NCBI GenBank assembly: GCA_017414145.1 | Contig: JAFPQL010000141.1 | Location: 1-6,543, forward strand | Length of the DNA: 6,543 nt | DNA from: Oscillospiraceae bacterium | GTDB taxonomy: Bacteria > Bacillota_A > Clostridia > Oscillospirales > Ruminococcaceae | Reading direction: 5' to 3' | Shown here: positions 1 to 5,385 of the stretch, in pieces | Numbering within the stretch: position 1 is the stretch's first letter | How the letters are laid out: every line of letters begins with the position of its first letter | Notes under the pieces: generated by a model | What the model was told of the DNA's origin: nothing | Seen by the model: the letters and a program-made list of their open reading frames with translations, nothing else | Databases searched by the model: none | Made by a program: the position numbers and the translations under genes

Positions 1-129
1 ATACTCATCAAGCGTTTGAAAGCTGCTTTTCTGACGCTGTCTTTGCTATACCCTTCAACAGTTTCTGCATCTCAACACTTTCAACAAAATGCCGCTTTCA
101 ACTTTAGCTGTTTTGCCTATTGATTTTTC
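1..129. other. AT-rich segment after truncated nitroreductase
   Basis: This stretch is clearly richer in A and T than the rest of the window and holds no convincing gene. It contains four copies of TCAAC (55-59, 72-76, 81-85, 98-102) with start-to-start spacings of 17, 9 and 17 bases, so that 54-79 and 80-105 form a loose 26-bp tandem repeat. The composition change coincides with the early stop of the nitroreductase gene at 130-132. That fits a rearrangement junction or the edge of acquired DNA, but no terminal inverted repeat, transposase or attachment site can be seen. Confidence 0.5.
8..70 (-). CDS. possible 20-codon peptide, doubtful
   Basis: A minus-strand ATG at 70-68 opens a 20-codon reading frame that begins MQKLLKGIAKTASEK and ends SNA before a TGA at 10-8, with a second in-frame TGA directly after. 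The basic, amphipathic start resembles the leader half of small AgrD-like cyclic peptide precursors, but the cysteine-containing core and acidic tail of that family are missing. There is no good ribosome binding site; only GTGTTGAG lies just upstream. It may be chance, or the remnant of a broken gene. I do not assign a function. Confidence 0.12.
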   Translation of the reverse strand: MQKLLKGIAKTASEKQLSNA

Positions 130-513
130 TTAGCAGGTTTCAAATTCTTCCTTTGCACGGTGGATCCAGCAGCCGGCGATGCCGAGCGCGTGCGCGGCAT
201 TCAGCAGATTGCCGAGCACCAGACTGCCGTCATAGAGATAGGTCGGCTTGGATTTGTCCGCCAGCACGATCAGAACAACCGGTGCGCCGTAAAACGGGTC
301 CATGTCTCCGCCGATAATCTTTGCGTTCCATGCAGAAATGCGGTCGCGCAGCGCCTTGTTCGTCACCGCGAGAATCACCGGTGTCTGCCGGTTCATGGCA
401 GTCGGGGCGTAGGTTCCCGCCGCGAGAATCTGCTCCAGAATCTCCTTCGGTACCGGATCCGGCCGGAACTGCCGGCAGCTTCTTCTTGTCATCAGGTTTT
501 CGATTGCTTCCAT
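130..513 (-). CDS. nitroreductase family protein, C-terminally truncated (probable pseudogene)
   Basis: The 127-residue product matches the N-terminal three quarters of small FMN-dependent nitroreductases, which use NAD(P)H to reduce nitroaromatics or quinones in the cytoplasm. Visible family features are the FMN phosphate-binding start TRRSCRQF (residues 9-16), GTYAPTAMNRQ (33-43), DPFYGAPVVLIVLAD (72-86) and NAAHALGIAGCWIHRAKEEFE (105-125, quoted as the segment's ends). The start is firm: AGGAGGG at 528-522 lies 8 bases before the ATG. Family members of this type run to about 170 residues; here the frame ends at TAA right after EEFETC, losing the C-terminal part that includes a conserved glycine-rich FMN-contacting segment. 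Neither alternative frame restores it, so this is a break and not a simple frameshift. It lies 49 bases after the GH8 gene with no terminator between, so co-transcription is possible. Family assignment is strong; activity is doubtful. Confidence 0.8.
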   Translation of the reverse strand: MEAIENLMTRRSCRQFRPDPVPKEILEQILAAGTYAPTAMNRQTPVILAVTNKALRDRISAWNAKIIGGDMDPFYGAPVVLIVLADKSKPTYLYDGSLVLGNLLNAAHALGIAGCWIHRAKEEFETC

Positions 514-562
514 TTGAGATTCCCTCCTAAAATCATTGCTTTATCCGATCGGGCGTCCGGTG

Positions 563-2068
563 TCAGACACCCGCTGCAGCCTTTTGTTCCGTCTGCTCAA
601 TCAGGCGGCACAGCAGCGCGAGATCCACTGCGGTGAGCCGGCCGTCGCCGTTCATGTCGCCGGCTTTCCAGTCCCGGAGCGCGGCGGACGGGACTGCAAG
701 CAGCCATTTCCGCAGGGAGCGCACATCTGCGATATTTGTTTTGTAATCCCCGTTGACATCGCCCGGCAGCTTTTCTGTATCCGGAATCAGCCAGCCGCCG
801 TCATCCGTAATCAGGCAGAGCAGCGCGATTGTATTGCCGTAATAGCTGTCCGTGCCGATCTCCAGCACCTCTTTGCGGATTGTGTCGTGAAATTCCTGAT
901 CGCCCGCTGCGGCTGCGGAGATCATCAGCGGCGCCGTGAAGCAGAGATCGCTGTAATTCGCAAGCGGTCTTCCGCGCGTGAGCTCATAACCCGCCATGAT
1001 CTTTTTCGGGTCGCCGCCGCACTGTTCCTTCATGAAGGCGGTGACCTCCTCTGCATAAGCCTGCGCCTCGCCGTTCAGGCCGGTCGCACTCCGCTTGTTG
1101 AGCAGCGCATCTGTGCCGATGCGCCACGGGGTACGGCAGGCGTTGTAGTAATAATTGCCGTCGTTCTTATCCTCAAGGAAATTTGCCGGTGCGCCGTTCC
1201 AGCTGCCGATGCCGACCGGGTTATAAACCAGAAAATCCGGCAGCAGCGGCGTTGCCTTGTTCGTGAGATGATAGCGGATCACATCCATGATGCGCTCGTA
1301 TACAGTGACCCAGTGCTGATCGCCGGTCACTGCTGCAAACACCGGAAAATACTGCAAAGTGAAATCCGAGGAGCGCGTCGCATCGGCAAACGGATAATCC
1401 TTGCTTTTCACATAAGTTGACCAGCCCGCGGCCCCGTTTCCGGGCGGGAATACGGATTCGTATGTCTGATCCGGATCATGCGCCCAGTCGCCGAGCTGCG
1501 GCAGCCAGAACACAGGATTGATCTCATATTCCATAATGTCGTCAATGACAAGCTTTGCCGCGGTACGGTAATCAATCTCCCCGCCGCTGCCCCAGACATG
1601 ATCTGCGAGCAGCAGCGCATAGGCGATGTCCAGGTCACCGTCCGCCGCGGAGTCCGCCCCCTCGGTGTCGATCAGCGCCTCACCGTTGTCGCTCTGCTGC
1701 CAAGCCATCAGGTGCGGTCCGATGCTGCTCGGATGCGCCAGATAGTACCGGTACATCCCGTCAAAGATTTCATGTGCCTCGCTGTCATATTCCGACATCA
1801 GTGCAGCAATCAGCATTCCGTACCCGTGCGCTTCGGAGACTGTGACCGGCACGGTTTCCTGCGCTTCTTCATAGGTCTGTTCCCCGTAGAAGACATAGTA
1901 CTGGTTTTCGTCGGCGATATAGGGGCTTTTGCGTAGATAGGTCTCTTTCCATGATGCGTAGTAGTTTTGTGTTTCCTGTGTCAGCGTCTGTGCGGCAGCG
2001 GGAAGCTGCAAGCCGGTTCCGGTCAGAACCGCCGCACAGCCGATGACGGCTGCGATGATCTTTTTCAA
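563..2068 (-). CDS. secreted glycoside hydrolase family 8 enzyme with C-terminal dockerin
   Basis: This is a cellulosome-type endo-glycanase of 501 residues. I choose the TTG at 2068 because AAAGGAG (2083-2077) lies 8 bases before it; the GTG at 2077 overlaps that site and would add only three residues. Residues 1-27 form a signal peptide (MKKIIAAVIGCAAVL, ending PAAAQ), so the product is exported. The GH8 domain fills about 30-425: SEAHGYGM carries the likely proton donor Glu79, DGDLDIAYALLLA (from about 144) is the conserved acidic helix, and NACRTPWRIG begins at Asn309. The dockerin (about 435-492) has two calcium loops, GDVNGDYKTNIAD and GDMNGDGRLTAVD, for docking to a scaffoldin cohesin. 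Known GH8 members cut cellulose, mixed-linkage glucan, xylan or chitosan; the substrate cannot be told here. Asn where GH8a enzymes have the catalytic Asp points to the GH8b subgroup. It has its own promoter, divergent from the queuosine operon. Confidence 0.9.
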   Translation of the reverse strand: MKKIIAAVIGCAAVLTGTGLQLPAAAQTLTQETQNYYASWKETYLRKSPYIADENQYYVFYGEQTYEEAQETVPVTVSEAHGYGMLIAALMSEYDSEAHEIFDGMYRYYLAHPSSIGPHLMAWQQSDNGEALIDTEGADSAADGDLDIAYALLLADHVWGSGGEIDYRTAAKLVIDDIMEYEINPVFWLPQLGDWAHDPDQTYESVFPPGNGAAGWSTYVKSKDYPFADATRSSDFTLQYFPVFAAVTGDQHWVTVYERIMDVIRYHLTNKATPLLPDFLVYNPVGIGSWNGAPANFLEDKNDGNYYYNACRTPWRIGTDALLNKRSATGLNGEAQAYAEEVTAFMKEQCGGDPKKIMAGYELTRGRPLANYSDLCFTAPLMISAAAAGDQEFHDTIRKEVLEIGTDSYYGNTIALLCLITDDGGWLIPDTEKLPGDVNGDYKTNIADVRSLRKWLLAVPSAALRDWKAGDMNGDGRLTAVDLALLCRLIEQTEQKAAAGV

Positions 2069-2076
2069 GAGCGTCA

Positions 2077-2083
2077 CTCCTTT
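2077..2083 (-). promoter_or_regulatory. ribosome binding site of the GH8 gene
   Basis: The minus strand reads AAAGGAG at 2083-2077, then 8 bases, then TTG (2068-2066). The alternative GTG (2077-2075) uses the last G of this site and is too close to be read from it. This spacing decides the start in favour of TTG, which also begins an ideal signal peptide (MKKI). Confidence 0.7.
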
Positions 2084-2086
2084 CCG

Positions 2087-2110
2087 GCACCGGTTCCGGT
2101 GCTGTTTTTT
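2087..2110. other. GC-rich hairpin in GH8 leader; terminator-like on the plus strand
   Basis: GCACCGG (2087-2093) and CCGGTGC (2096-2102) are perfect inverted repeats around TT, probably folding as a 6-bp stem with a 4-base loop. In the GH8 transcript, which should begin near 2106, this hairpin sits at the 5' end just before the ribosome binding site and could stabilise the messenger or tune translation. On the plus strand the same hairpin is followed by TGTTTTTTTC, the form of an intrinsic terminator, but no plus-strand gene lies upstream. It might stop antisense transcription before the queuosine promoter. Confidence 0.4.
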
Positions 2111-2112
2111 TC

Positions 2113-2141
2113 ATTATAGCATATCTGTTCCGGAAATACAA
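2113..2141 (-). promoter_or_regulatory. sigma-A promoter for the GH8 gene
   Basis: On the minus strand TTGTAT (2141-2136, 4 of 6 consensus bases) is followed after 17 bases by a perfect TATAAT (2118-2113), preceded by TGC, an extended -10 element. Transcription should start near 2106, giving a leader of about 38 bases. The -35 lies only about 40 bp from the -35 of the divergent queuosine promoter, so a protein bound between them could affect both. Confidence 0.75.
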
Positions 2142-2180
2142 CGGGAAAACGAAAAAAAAGCGCGGGATTCCGCTGTACCC

Positions 2181-2209
2181 TTGACATTTCCGCGTTGTTG
2201 TGCTATACT
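2181..2209 (+). promoter_or_regulatory. sigma-A promoter of the queuosine operon
   Basis: A perfect TTGACA (2181-2186), a 17-base spacer and TATACT (2204-2209) preceded by TGC (extended -10) make a strong vegetative promoter. The start should be near 2216. A strong promoter followed by a terminator in the leader is the usual design for an operon controlled by attenuation. Confidence 0.85.
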
Positions 2210-2210
2210 G

Positions 2211-2231
2211 TATGCGGTGTGCGTCCGCATA
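2211..2231. repeat. inverted repeat across the queuosine operon transcription start
   Basis: TATGCGG (2211-2217) and CCGCATA (2225-2231) are perfect 7-base inverted repeats separated by 7 bases. The dyad begins one base after the -10 box and covers the expected start site. If transcription starts near 2216, most of the left arm is not in the RNA, so the repeat would act as DNA, for example as a repressor operator. If it starts upstream, it would be a 5'-terminal hairpin. Confidence 0.5.
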
Positions 2232-2232
2232 C

Positions 2233-2275
2233 CCGACAGTTCGTTTGCGCCATCCTGTCGGAAAACAAAACCAGG
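2233..2275 (+). promoter_or_regulatory. candidate preQ1-I riboswitch aptamer
   Basis: CCGACAG (2233-2239) pairs with CTGTCGG (2255-2261) to form a 7-bp stem with a 15-base loop that opens with TTCG and ends CCATC. An A-rich tail, AAAACAAAACCAGG (2262-2275), follows at once. Stem, pyrimidine-rich loop and A-rich tail ending in a GG-containing segment is the H-type pseudoknot layout of preQ1-I aptamers, and from memory the tail is close to that of the Thermoanaerobacter tengcongensis aptamer. GTTT (2243-2246) in the loop could pair with AAAC (2268-2271) as the second helix. Its place, before a terminator and in front of preQ1 synthesis genes, supports the call. The loop is some bases longer than usual, so the exact class is tentative. 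Confidence 0.65.
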
Positions 2276-2311
2276 GCAGACAAGTACAGTTTATGCGATA
2301 CTCCTGTCTGC
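2276..2311 (+). promoter_or_regulatory. antiterminator hairpin of the queuosine leader
   Basis: GCAGACA (2276-2282) pairs with TGTCTGC (2305-2311), and AGTA (2283-2286) with TACT (2299-2302) continues the stem, apart from two unpaired bases (2303-2304). The right arm uses bases 2299-2311 that also form the left arm of the terminator, so the two structures exclude each other. GCAGA (2276-2280) could alternatively pair with TTTGC (2244-2248) in the aptamer loop. That gives a plausible way for ligand binding to release the terminator. Confidence 0.6.
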
Positions 2312-2336
2312 GTGCGGACGGGAGTATTCTTTTTCT
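2298..2336 (+). terminator. intrinsic terminator in the queuosine operon leader
   Basis: A continuous 13-bp stem forms between 2298-2310 (ATACTCCTGTCTG) and 2315-2327 (CGGACGGGAGTAT), with two T-G wobbles and a CGTG loop, and is followed by TTCTTTTTCT. It lies just before the ribosome binding site of queD, so it is an attenuator and not an end-of-gene terminator. Together with the antiterminator it forms a transcription-level switch, most likely turned off when preQ1 is plentiful. Confidence 0.85.
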
Positions 2337-2348
2337 GGAGGAATGAAG

Positions 2349-2768
2349 ATGTATCGGCTGAAAACCGCCGCCGCCTTTGACAGCGCCCACTTTCTGAGCG
2401 GCTACAGCGGCAAATGTGCCAATCTGCACGGGCATCACTGGGTCATCGAGGTCGAAGCGGGACAGGCAGACTTACAGCAGGACGGTCAGCAGAGCGGCAT
2501 GGTGATAGATTTCAGTGACTTCAAGCACGCCGTCCGCGCCCTTGCGGATTCCTGCGACCACGCGCTGATTTATGAGTCCGGCACGCTGAAGCCTGCAACG
2601 CTCGCCGCGCTCAGGGACGAGCAGTTCCGGCTGATCGAAGTGCCGTACCGCCCGACAGCGGAGAACTTCGCAAAGGCCTTTTTTGAGGCGCTTGCCGCAG
2701 AGGGACTGCCGGTTCTGCGCGTGACAGTCTACGAGACGCCGGACAACTGCGCGTCCTATGAGGTGTGA
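2349..2768 (+). CDS. queD: 6-carboxy-5,6,7,8-tetrahydropterin synthase
   Basis: QueD converts 7,8-dihydroneopterin triphosphate to 6-carboxytetrahydropterin in the cytoplasm, the first step committed to queuosine. The 139-residue product is of normal length for the family. Zinc ligands are His14 (FDSAHF), His27 and His29 (NLHGHH); Cys23 just before them is the catalytic cysteine, with Asp70-His71 (CDHALI) and Glu129 (VYETPDN) completing the active site. PTAENFAKAFF (102-112) is the family's conserved helix. I choose the ATG at 2349 over the one at 2343 because GGAGG (2337-2341) is 7 bases before the former and only 1 base before the latter. It is the first gene of the operon behind the leader switch, and its stop lies 1 base before the queE start. 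Confidence 0.95.
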   Translation: MYRLKTAAAFDSAHFLSGYSGKCANLHGHHWVIEVEAGQADLQQDGQQSGMVIDFSDFKHAVRALADSCDHALIYESGTLKPATLAALRDEQFRLIEVPYRPTAENFAKAFFEALAAEGLPVLRVTVYETPDNCASYEV

Positions 2769-2769
2769 C

Positions 2770-3435
2770 ATGGCAGGTACATACCGGCTCGCGGAACAGT
2801 TCATCAGCATCAACGGCGAGGGGCAGCGTGCGGGAGAACTGGCGCTCTTTCTGCGGTTTGCGGGCTGCAATCTGCGCTGCGACTGGTGCGATACGGCATG
2901 GGCCTGCGGGCCGGATGCCCCTTTTGAAGCGGTCACCGCGGCACAGCTCCTGCAGATTGCGGCAGACGCAATGAAAACCGGCGTGCGGAATGTCACGCTG
3001 ACCGGCGGGGAACCGCTCTTACAGCCGGAAATCGCCGCGCTGATGCGGCAGCTCTCCGGCACGGGTCTGCGGGTTGAGGCCGAGACAAACGGTGCCGTCC
3101 CGCTGGAGCCGTTTCTCGACTGCGGGGCAGTCTTTACCATGGACTATAAGCTCCCGTCCAGCCGCATGGAACAGCATATGCGCCCCGAAAATTTTGCGCT
3201 GCTGCGCGAATCCGACACGGTGAAGTTTGTCTGCGGCTCGCGGGAGGATGTCCTCCGCGCAAAGGAAATTGCGGCGCAGTACCGCCCGCAGTGTCCGATG
3301 TATCTGAGTCCGGTGTTCGGGCGGATTGCCCCCGCGGAAATCGTGGACATCATGAAAGCGGAGCATATGGGCGGCTTCCGTTTGCAGTTGCAGCTGCATA
3401 AATTCATCTGGGACCCGAATGAACGCGGTGTGTGA
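2770..3435 (+). CDS. queE: 7-carboxy-7-deazaguanine synthase
   Basis: QueE is a radical S-adenosylmethionine enzyme that contracts the ring of 6-carboxytetrahydropterin to 7-carboxy-7-deazaguanine. The 221-residue product starts with the family hallmark EQFISINGEG. Cys33, Cys37 and Cys40 in CNLRCDWC form the CX3CX2C site for the [4Fe-4S] cluster. GGEP (79-82) contacts SAM, followed by AETNG (104-108) and TMDYKLPSS (123-131); the C-terminus HKFIWDPNERGV is typical. I choose the ATG at 2770, one base after the queD stop, with GAGGTG (2760-2765) 4 bases before it. An ATG at 2758 would add four residues that do not fit the family start. Confidence 0.95.
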   Translation: MAGTYRLAEQFISINGEGQRAGELALFLRFAGCNLRCDWCDTAWACGPDAPFEAVTAAQLLQIAADAMKTGVRNVTLTGGEPLLQPEIAALMRQLSGTGLRVEAETNGAVPLEPFLDCGAVFTMDYKLPSSRMEQHMRPENFALLRESDTVKFVCGSREDVLRAKEIAAQYRPQCPMYLSPVFGRIAPAEIVDIMKAEHMGGFRLQLQLHKFIWDPNERGV

Positions 3436-3447
3436 CTGTCACGCCGC
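3425..3447 (+). other. hairpin across the queE stop codon
   Basis: GCGGTGTG (3425-3432) pairs with CACGCCGC (3440-3447), 8 bp with one T-G wobble, around a 7-base loop that holds the queE TGA. No T-run follows; instead AGGAGGAAAAAGG comes directly after. So it is not an intrinsic terminator. It may be a stability element or may influence translation of the next gene. Confidence 0.4.
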
Positions 3448-3471
3448 AGGAGGAAAAAGGACGGCATCACG

Positions 3472-3984
3472 ATGATTCTGAGAGCATATGAAGCGGCAGA
3501 CGCCGATACGATCTGCACATGGATCCGGAGCGAAAAGGAGCTGTATCAGTGGTCTGCGGACCGCTTCTGCAAATTTCCGCTCACGGGCAGCGATCTCCAC
3601 GAAAGCTATGCGCCGCAGATTGCGGGCGGCAGATTCATTCCGCTGACGGCGGTCGATGACGAAGCCCGCGTGATCGGGCATTTCATCATCCGCTATCCGC
3701 GTGAGGACGACGACACCGCAGTGCGCTTCGGGTTTGTCGTGCTCGACCCCGCATACCGCGGAAAGGGCTTCGGCAGTCAGATGATTCGCCTCGGCATCCG
3801 CTATGTGAAGGCGCATTTGTCCGCCAAACGGATCGACCTCGGCGTCTTTGCAAACAACGCGGGCGCACAGCGCTGCTACAGCGCGGCGGGATTCAGAGCA
3901 TTCAGCAGAAGACAGTGCGAACTGCCGATCGGCACATGGGAATGTATCGACATGGAGCTGTTCACGGAGGACTTTGCAGAATGA
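3472..3984 (+). CDS. GNAT family N-acetyltransferase
   Basis: The 170-residue product is a complete single-domain GNAT fold, which moves an acetyl group from acetyl-CoA to an amine. The acetyl-CoA pyrophosphate-binding motif A is RGKGFGSQMI (96-105), preceded by the strand VRFGFVVLDPAY. Motif B is NNAGAQRCYSAAGF (128-141), the usual asparagine-to-tyrosine pattern. It is closest in feel to RimJ/RimL-type enzymes, but the substrate cannot be told. The start is the first ATG after the queE stop; AAGGA (3457-3461) is 10 bases before it, while the stronger AGGAGG (3448-3453) is 18 bases away, so translation may be modest. It overlaps the next gene by 4 bases (ATGA). No known queuosine step needs an acetyltransferase, so its role in this operon is open. 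Confidence 0.88.
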   Translation: MILRAYEAADADTICTWIRSEKELYQWSADRFCKFPLTGSDLHESYAPQIAGGRFIPLTAVDDEARVIGHFIIRYPREDDDTAVRFGFVVLDPAYRGKGFGSQMIRLGIRYVKAHLSAKRIDLGVFANNAGAQRCYSAAGFRAFSRRQCELPIGTWECIDMELFTEDFAE

Positions 3985-4838
3985 GCGGGCGCACTTTATA
4001 TGTGTCCGATCTGGACGGCACGCTGCTGCGGAGCGACGAGCGGACATCGGCGTATACAAACAGCGTCATCAACCGCCTGACGGCACAGGGCATGATCTTT
4101 TCGTACGCGACCGCAAGGTCCTATCACACGGCGCGAAAGGTCACGGCGGGGCTGAACACAGGCATTCCGCTGATTGTCTACAACGGCGCGTTCGTGATTG
4201 ACAATCTGACCGGCGCGCATCTGCTCGAAAACTTTTTTGACGATGCCGCCGACCGTCTGCTCGACGACCTGACCGCCCGCGGCATCTATCCGATCGTCTA
4301 CAGCTTCACGGACGGCGCGGAAAAGTTTTCATTCGTGCCGGCGCTTGCGACCGGAGGAATGCAGTTTTTTCTCGGCAGCCGCGAGGGCGATTCCCGCAGA
4401 AATCCCGTCGCGTCGGCGGACTGCCTGAAGGCGGGGCGGAAATTTTACATCACCTGCATGGATACGCCCGAAAAGCTCCGGCCGGTGTATGAAGCATACC
4501 GGAATCAGTATCACTGTGTGTATGCGGTGGATATGTATTCCGGTACGCAGTGGCTGGAAATCATGCCGCAGGCGGCGTCGAAGGCGAATGCGGTCAGGCA
4601 GCTCAGAACGCTGCTGCATTGTGACCGCGTGGTCGCGTTCGGCGACGGGCAGAATGACATAGATCTGTTTCAGGCCGCGGACGAATGCTACGCGGTTCAG
4701 AATGCAGATGCGGAACTGAAAGCATATGCCACGGCGGTCATTCCGTCCAATGACGAGGACGGCGTCGCGCAGTGGCTTGCAGCACACGGAACAGTTTGTT
4801 TGAGGAGAGAATCAGATGATAGATCAGAAGGCGATTGA
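3981..4838 (+). CDS. Cof-type HAD family hydrolase
   Basis: The 285-residue product is a HAD-superfamily phosphatase with a type IIB cap, of normal length. Motif I is DLDGTLL with nucleophile Asp10 and Asp12; motif II is Thr44 in ATARS; motif III is Lys201 in SKANAV; motif IV is [10 protein letters not shown] with Asp222 and Asp226 for magnesium. The cap occupies about 85-195. Such enzymes remove phosphate from sugar phosphates, nucleotides or cofactors such as FMN or pyridoxal phosphate; the substrate is not shown by the sequence. I choose the ATG at 3981, which overlaps the GNAT stop as ATGA and has GGAGG (3966-3970) 10 bases before it. Its last 23 bases overlap the folE start, so translation of the two is probably coupled. 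Confidence 0.9.
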   Translation: MSGRTLYVSDLDGTLLRSDERTSAYTNSVINRLTAQGMIFSYATARSYHTARKVTAGLNTGIPLIVYNGAFVIDNLTGAHLLENFFDDAADRLLDDLTARGIYPIVYSFTDGAEKFSFVPALATGGMQFFLGSREGDSRRNPVASADCLKAGRKFYITCMDTPEKLRPVYEAYRNQYHCVYAVDMYSGTQWLEIMPQAASKANAVRQLRTLLHCDRVVAFGDGQNDIDLFQAADECYAVQNADAELKAYATAVIPSNDEDGVAQWLAAHGTVCLRRESDDRSEGD

Positions 4839-5385
4839 AGAACATATCCGCGGCATTCTGGCGGCGCTCGGCGAGGACCCCGACAGAGAGGGGCTGATTG
4901 AGACGCCGGCGCGTATGGCGCGGATGTACGCGGAGGTTTTTGAGGGCATCGGCTATACCAATCACGAGATTGCGGAGATGTTCGGCAAGACCTTTGAGGC
5001 GCCGAAAAACGCAGGCCCCGTCGTGGTGCGGAACATCGAGGTGTTTTCCTACTGCGAGCACCACATGGCGCTGATGTACGATATGTCCGTCCATGTGGCG
5101 TATATCCCGCGGGACAAGGTCATCGGGCTCTCCAAGATCGCACGCATCTGCGACATGGCGGCCAAGCGGCTGCAATTACAGGAGCGGCTCGGTGCGGACA
5201 TCGCCGAGATCATGACGGATGCGGCCGGTACGCCCGATGTCGGCGTGGTCATCGCCGGCACGCACAGCTGCATGACGGCAAGGGGCATCCGCAATGCCTC
5301 TGCGAGAACCGTCACACAGACCTTCTGCGGCAGATTCCGCGAGGACTGGAATCTGCAAAGACTGATTACGGAGGGTGTATCATGA
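4816..5385 (+). CDS. folE: GTP cyclohydrolase I
   Basis: FolE opens the imidazole ring of GTP to give 7,8-dihydroneopterin triphosphate and formate. This is the substrate of QueD and also the entry to folate synthesis. The 189-residue product carries the zinc site Cys80, His83 (YCEHHM) and Cys152 ([12 protein letters not shown]), with His150 as the catalytic histidine; [20 protein letters not shown] (106-125) is the family's conserved helix. It is therefore the zinc-dependent type IA enzyme. AGGAGA (4803-4808) lies 7 bases before the ATG. Its position inside the queuosine operon, with queC starting in its stop codon (ATGA at 5382-5385), suggests it serves queuosine supply. Whether it is the organism's only copy cannot be seen. 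Confidence 0.96.
   Translation: MIDQKAIEEHIRGILAALGEDPDREGLIETPARMARMYAEVFEGIGYTNHEIAEMFGKTFEAPKNAGPVVVRNIEVFSYCEHHMALMYDMSVHVAYIPRDKVIGLSKIARICDMAAKRLQLQERLGADIAEIMTDAAGTPDVGVVIAGTHSCMTARGIRNASARTVTQTFCGRFREDWNLQRLITEGVS

Noticed and set aside
559..571. Palindrome GGTGTC-A-GACACC over the GH8 stop codon as a terminator
   Set aside because: With a one-base centre it cannot fold as a tight hairpin of useful length and no T-run follows on the minus strand.
536..1420. Long plus-strand open frame opposite the GH8 gene
   Set aside because: It is antisense to a clear GH8-dockerin gene, has no family features and a composition typical of a shadow frame in GC-rich DNA.
2150..2175. Minus-strand GCGG/CCGC mini-hairpin followed by a run of eight T, as a terminator
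   Set aside because: The stem is only 4 bp and no minus-strand gene ends there; the A-run on the plus strand is more simply promoter-upstream AT-rich DNA.
2472..3140. Minus-strand open frame across queD and queE
   Set aside because: It lies opposite two certain genes, has low-complexity Ser/Pro/Arg-rich content and no ribosome binding site that I can see.
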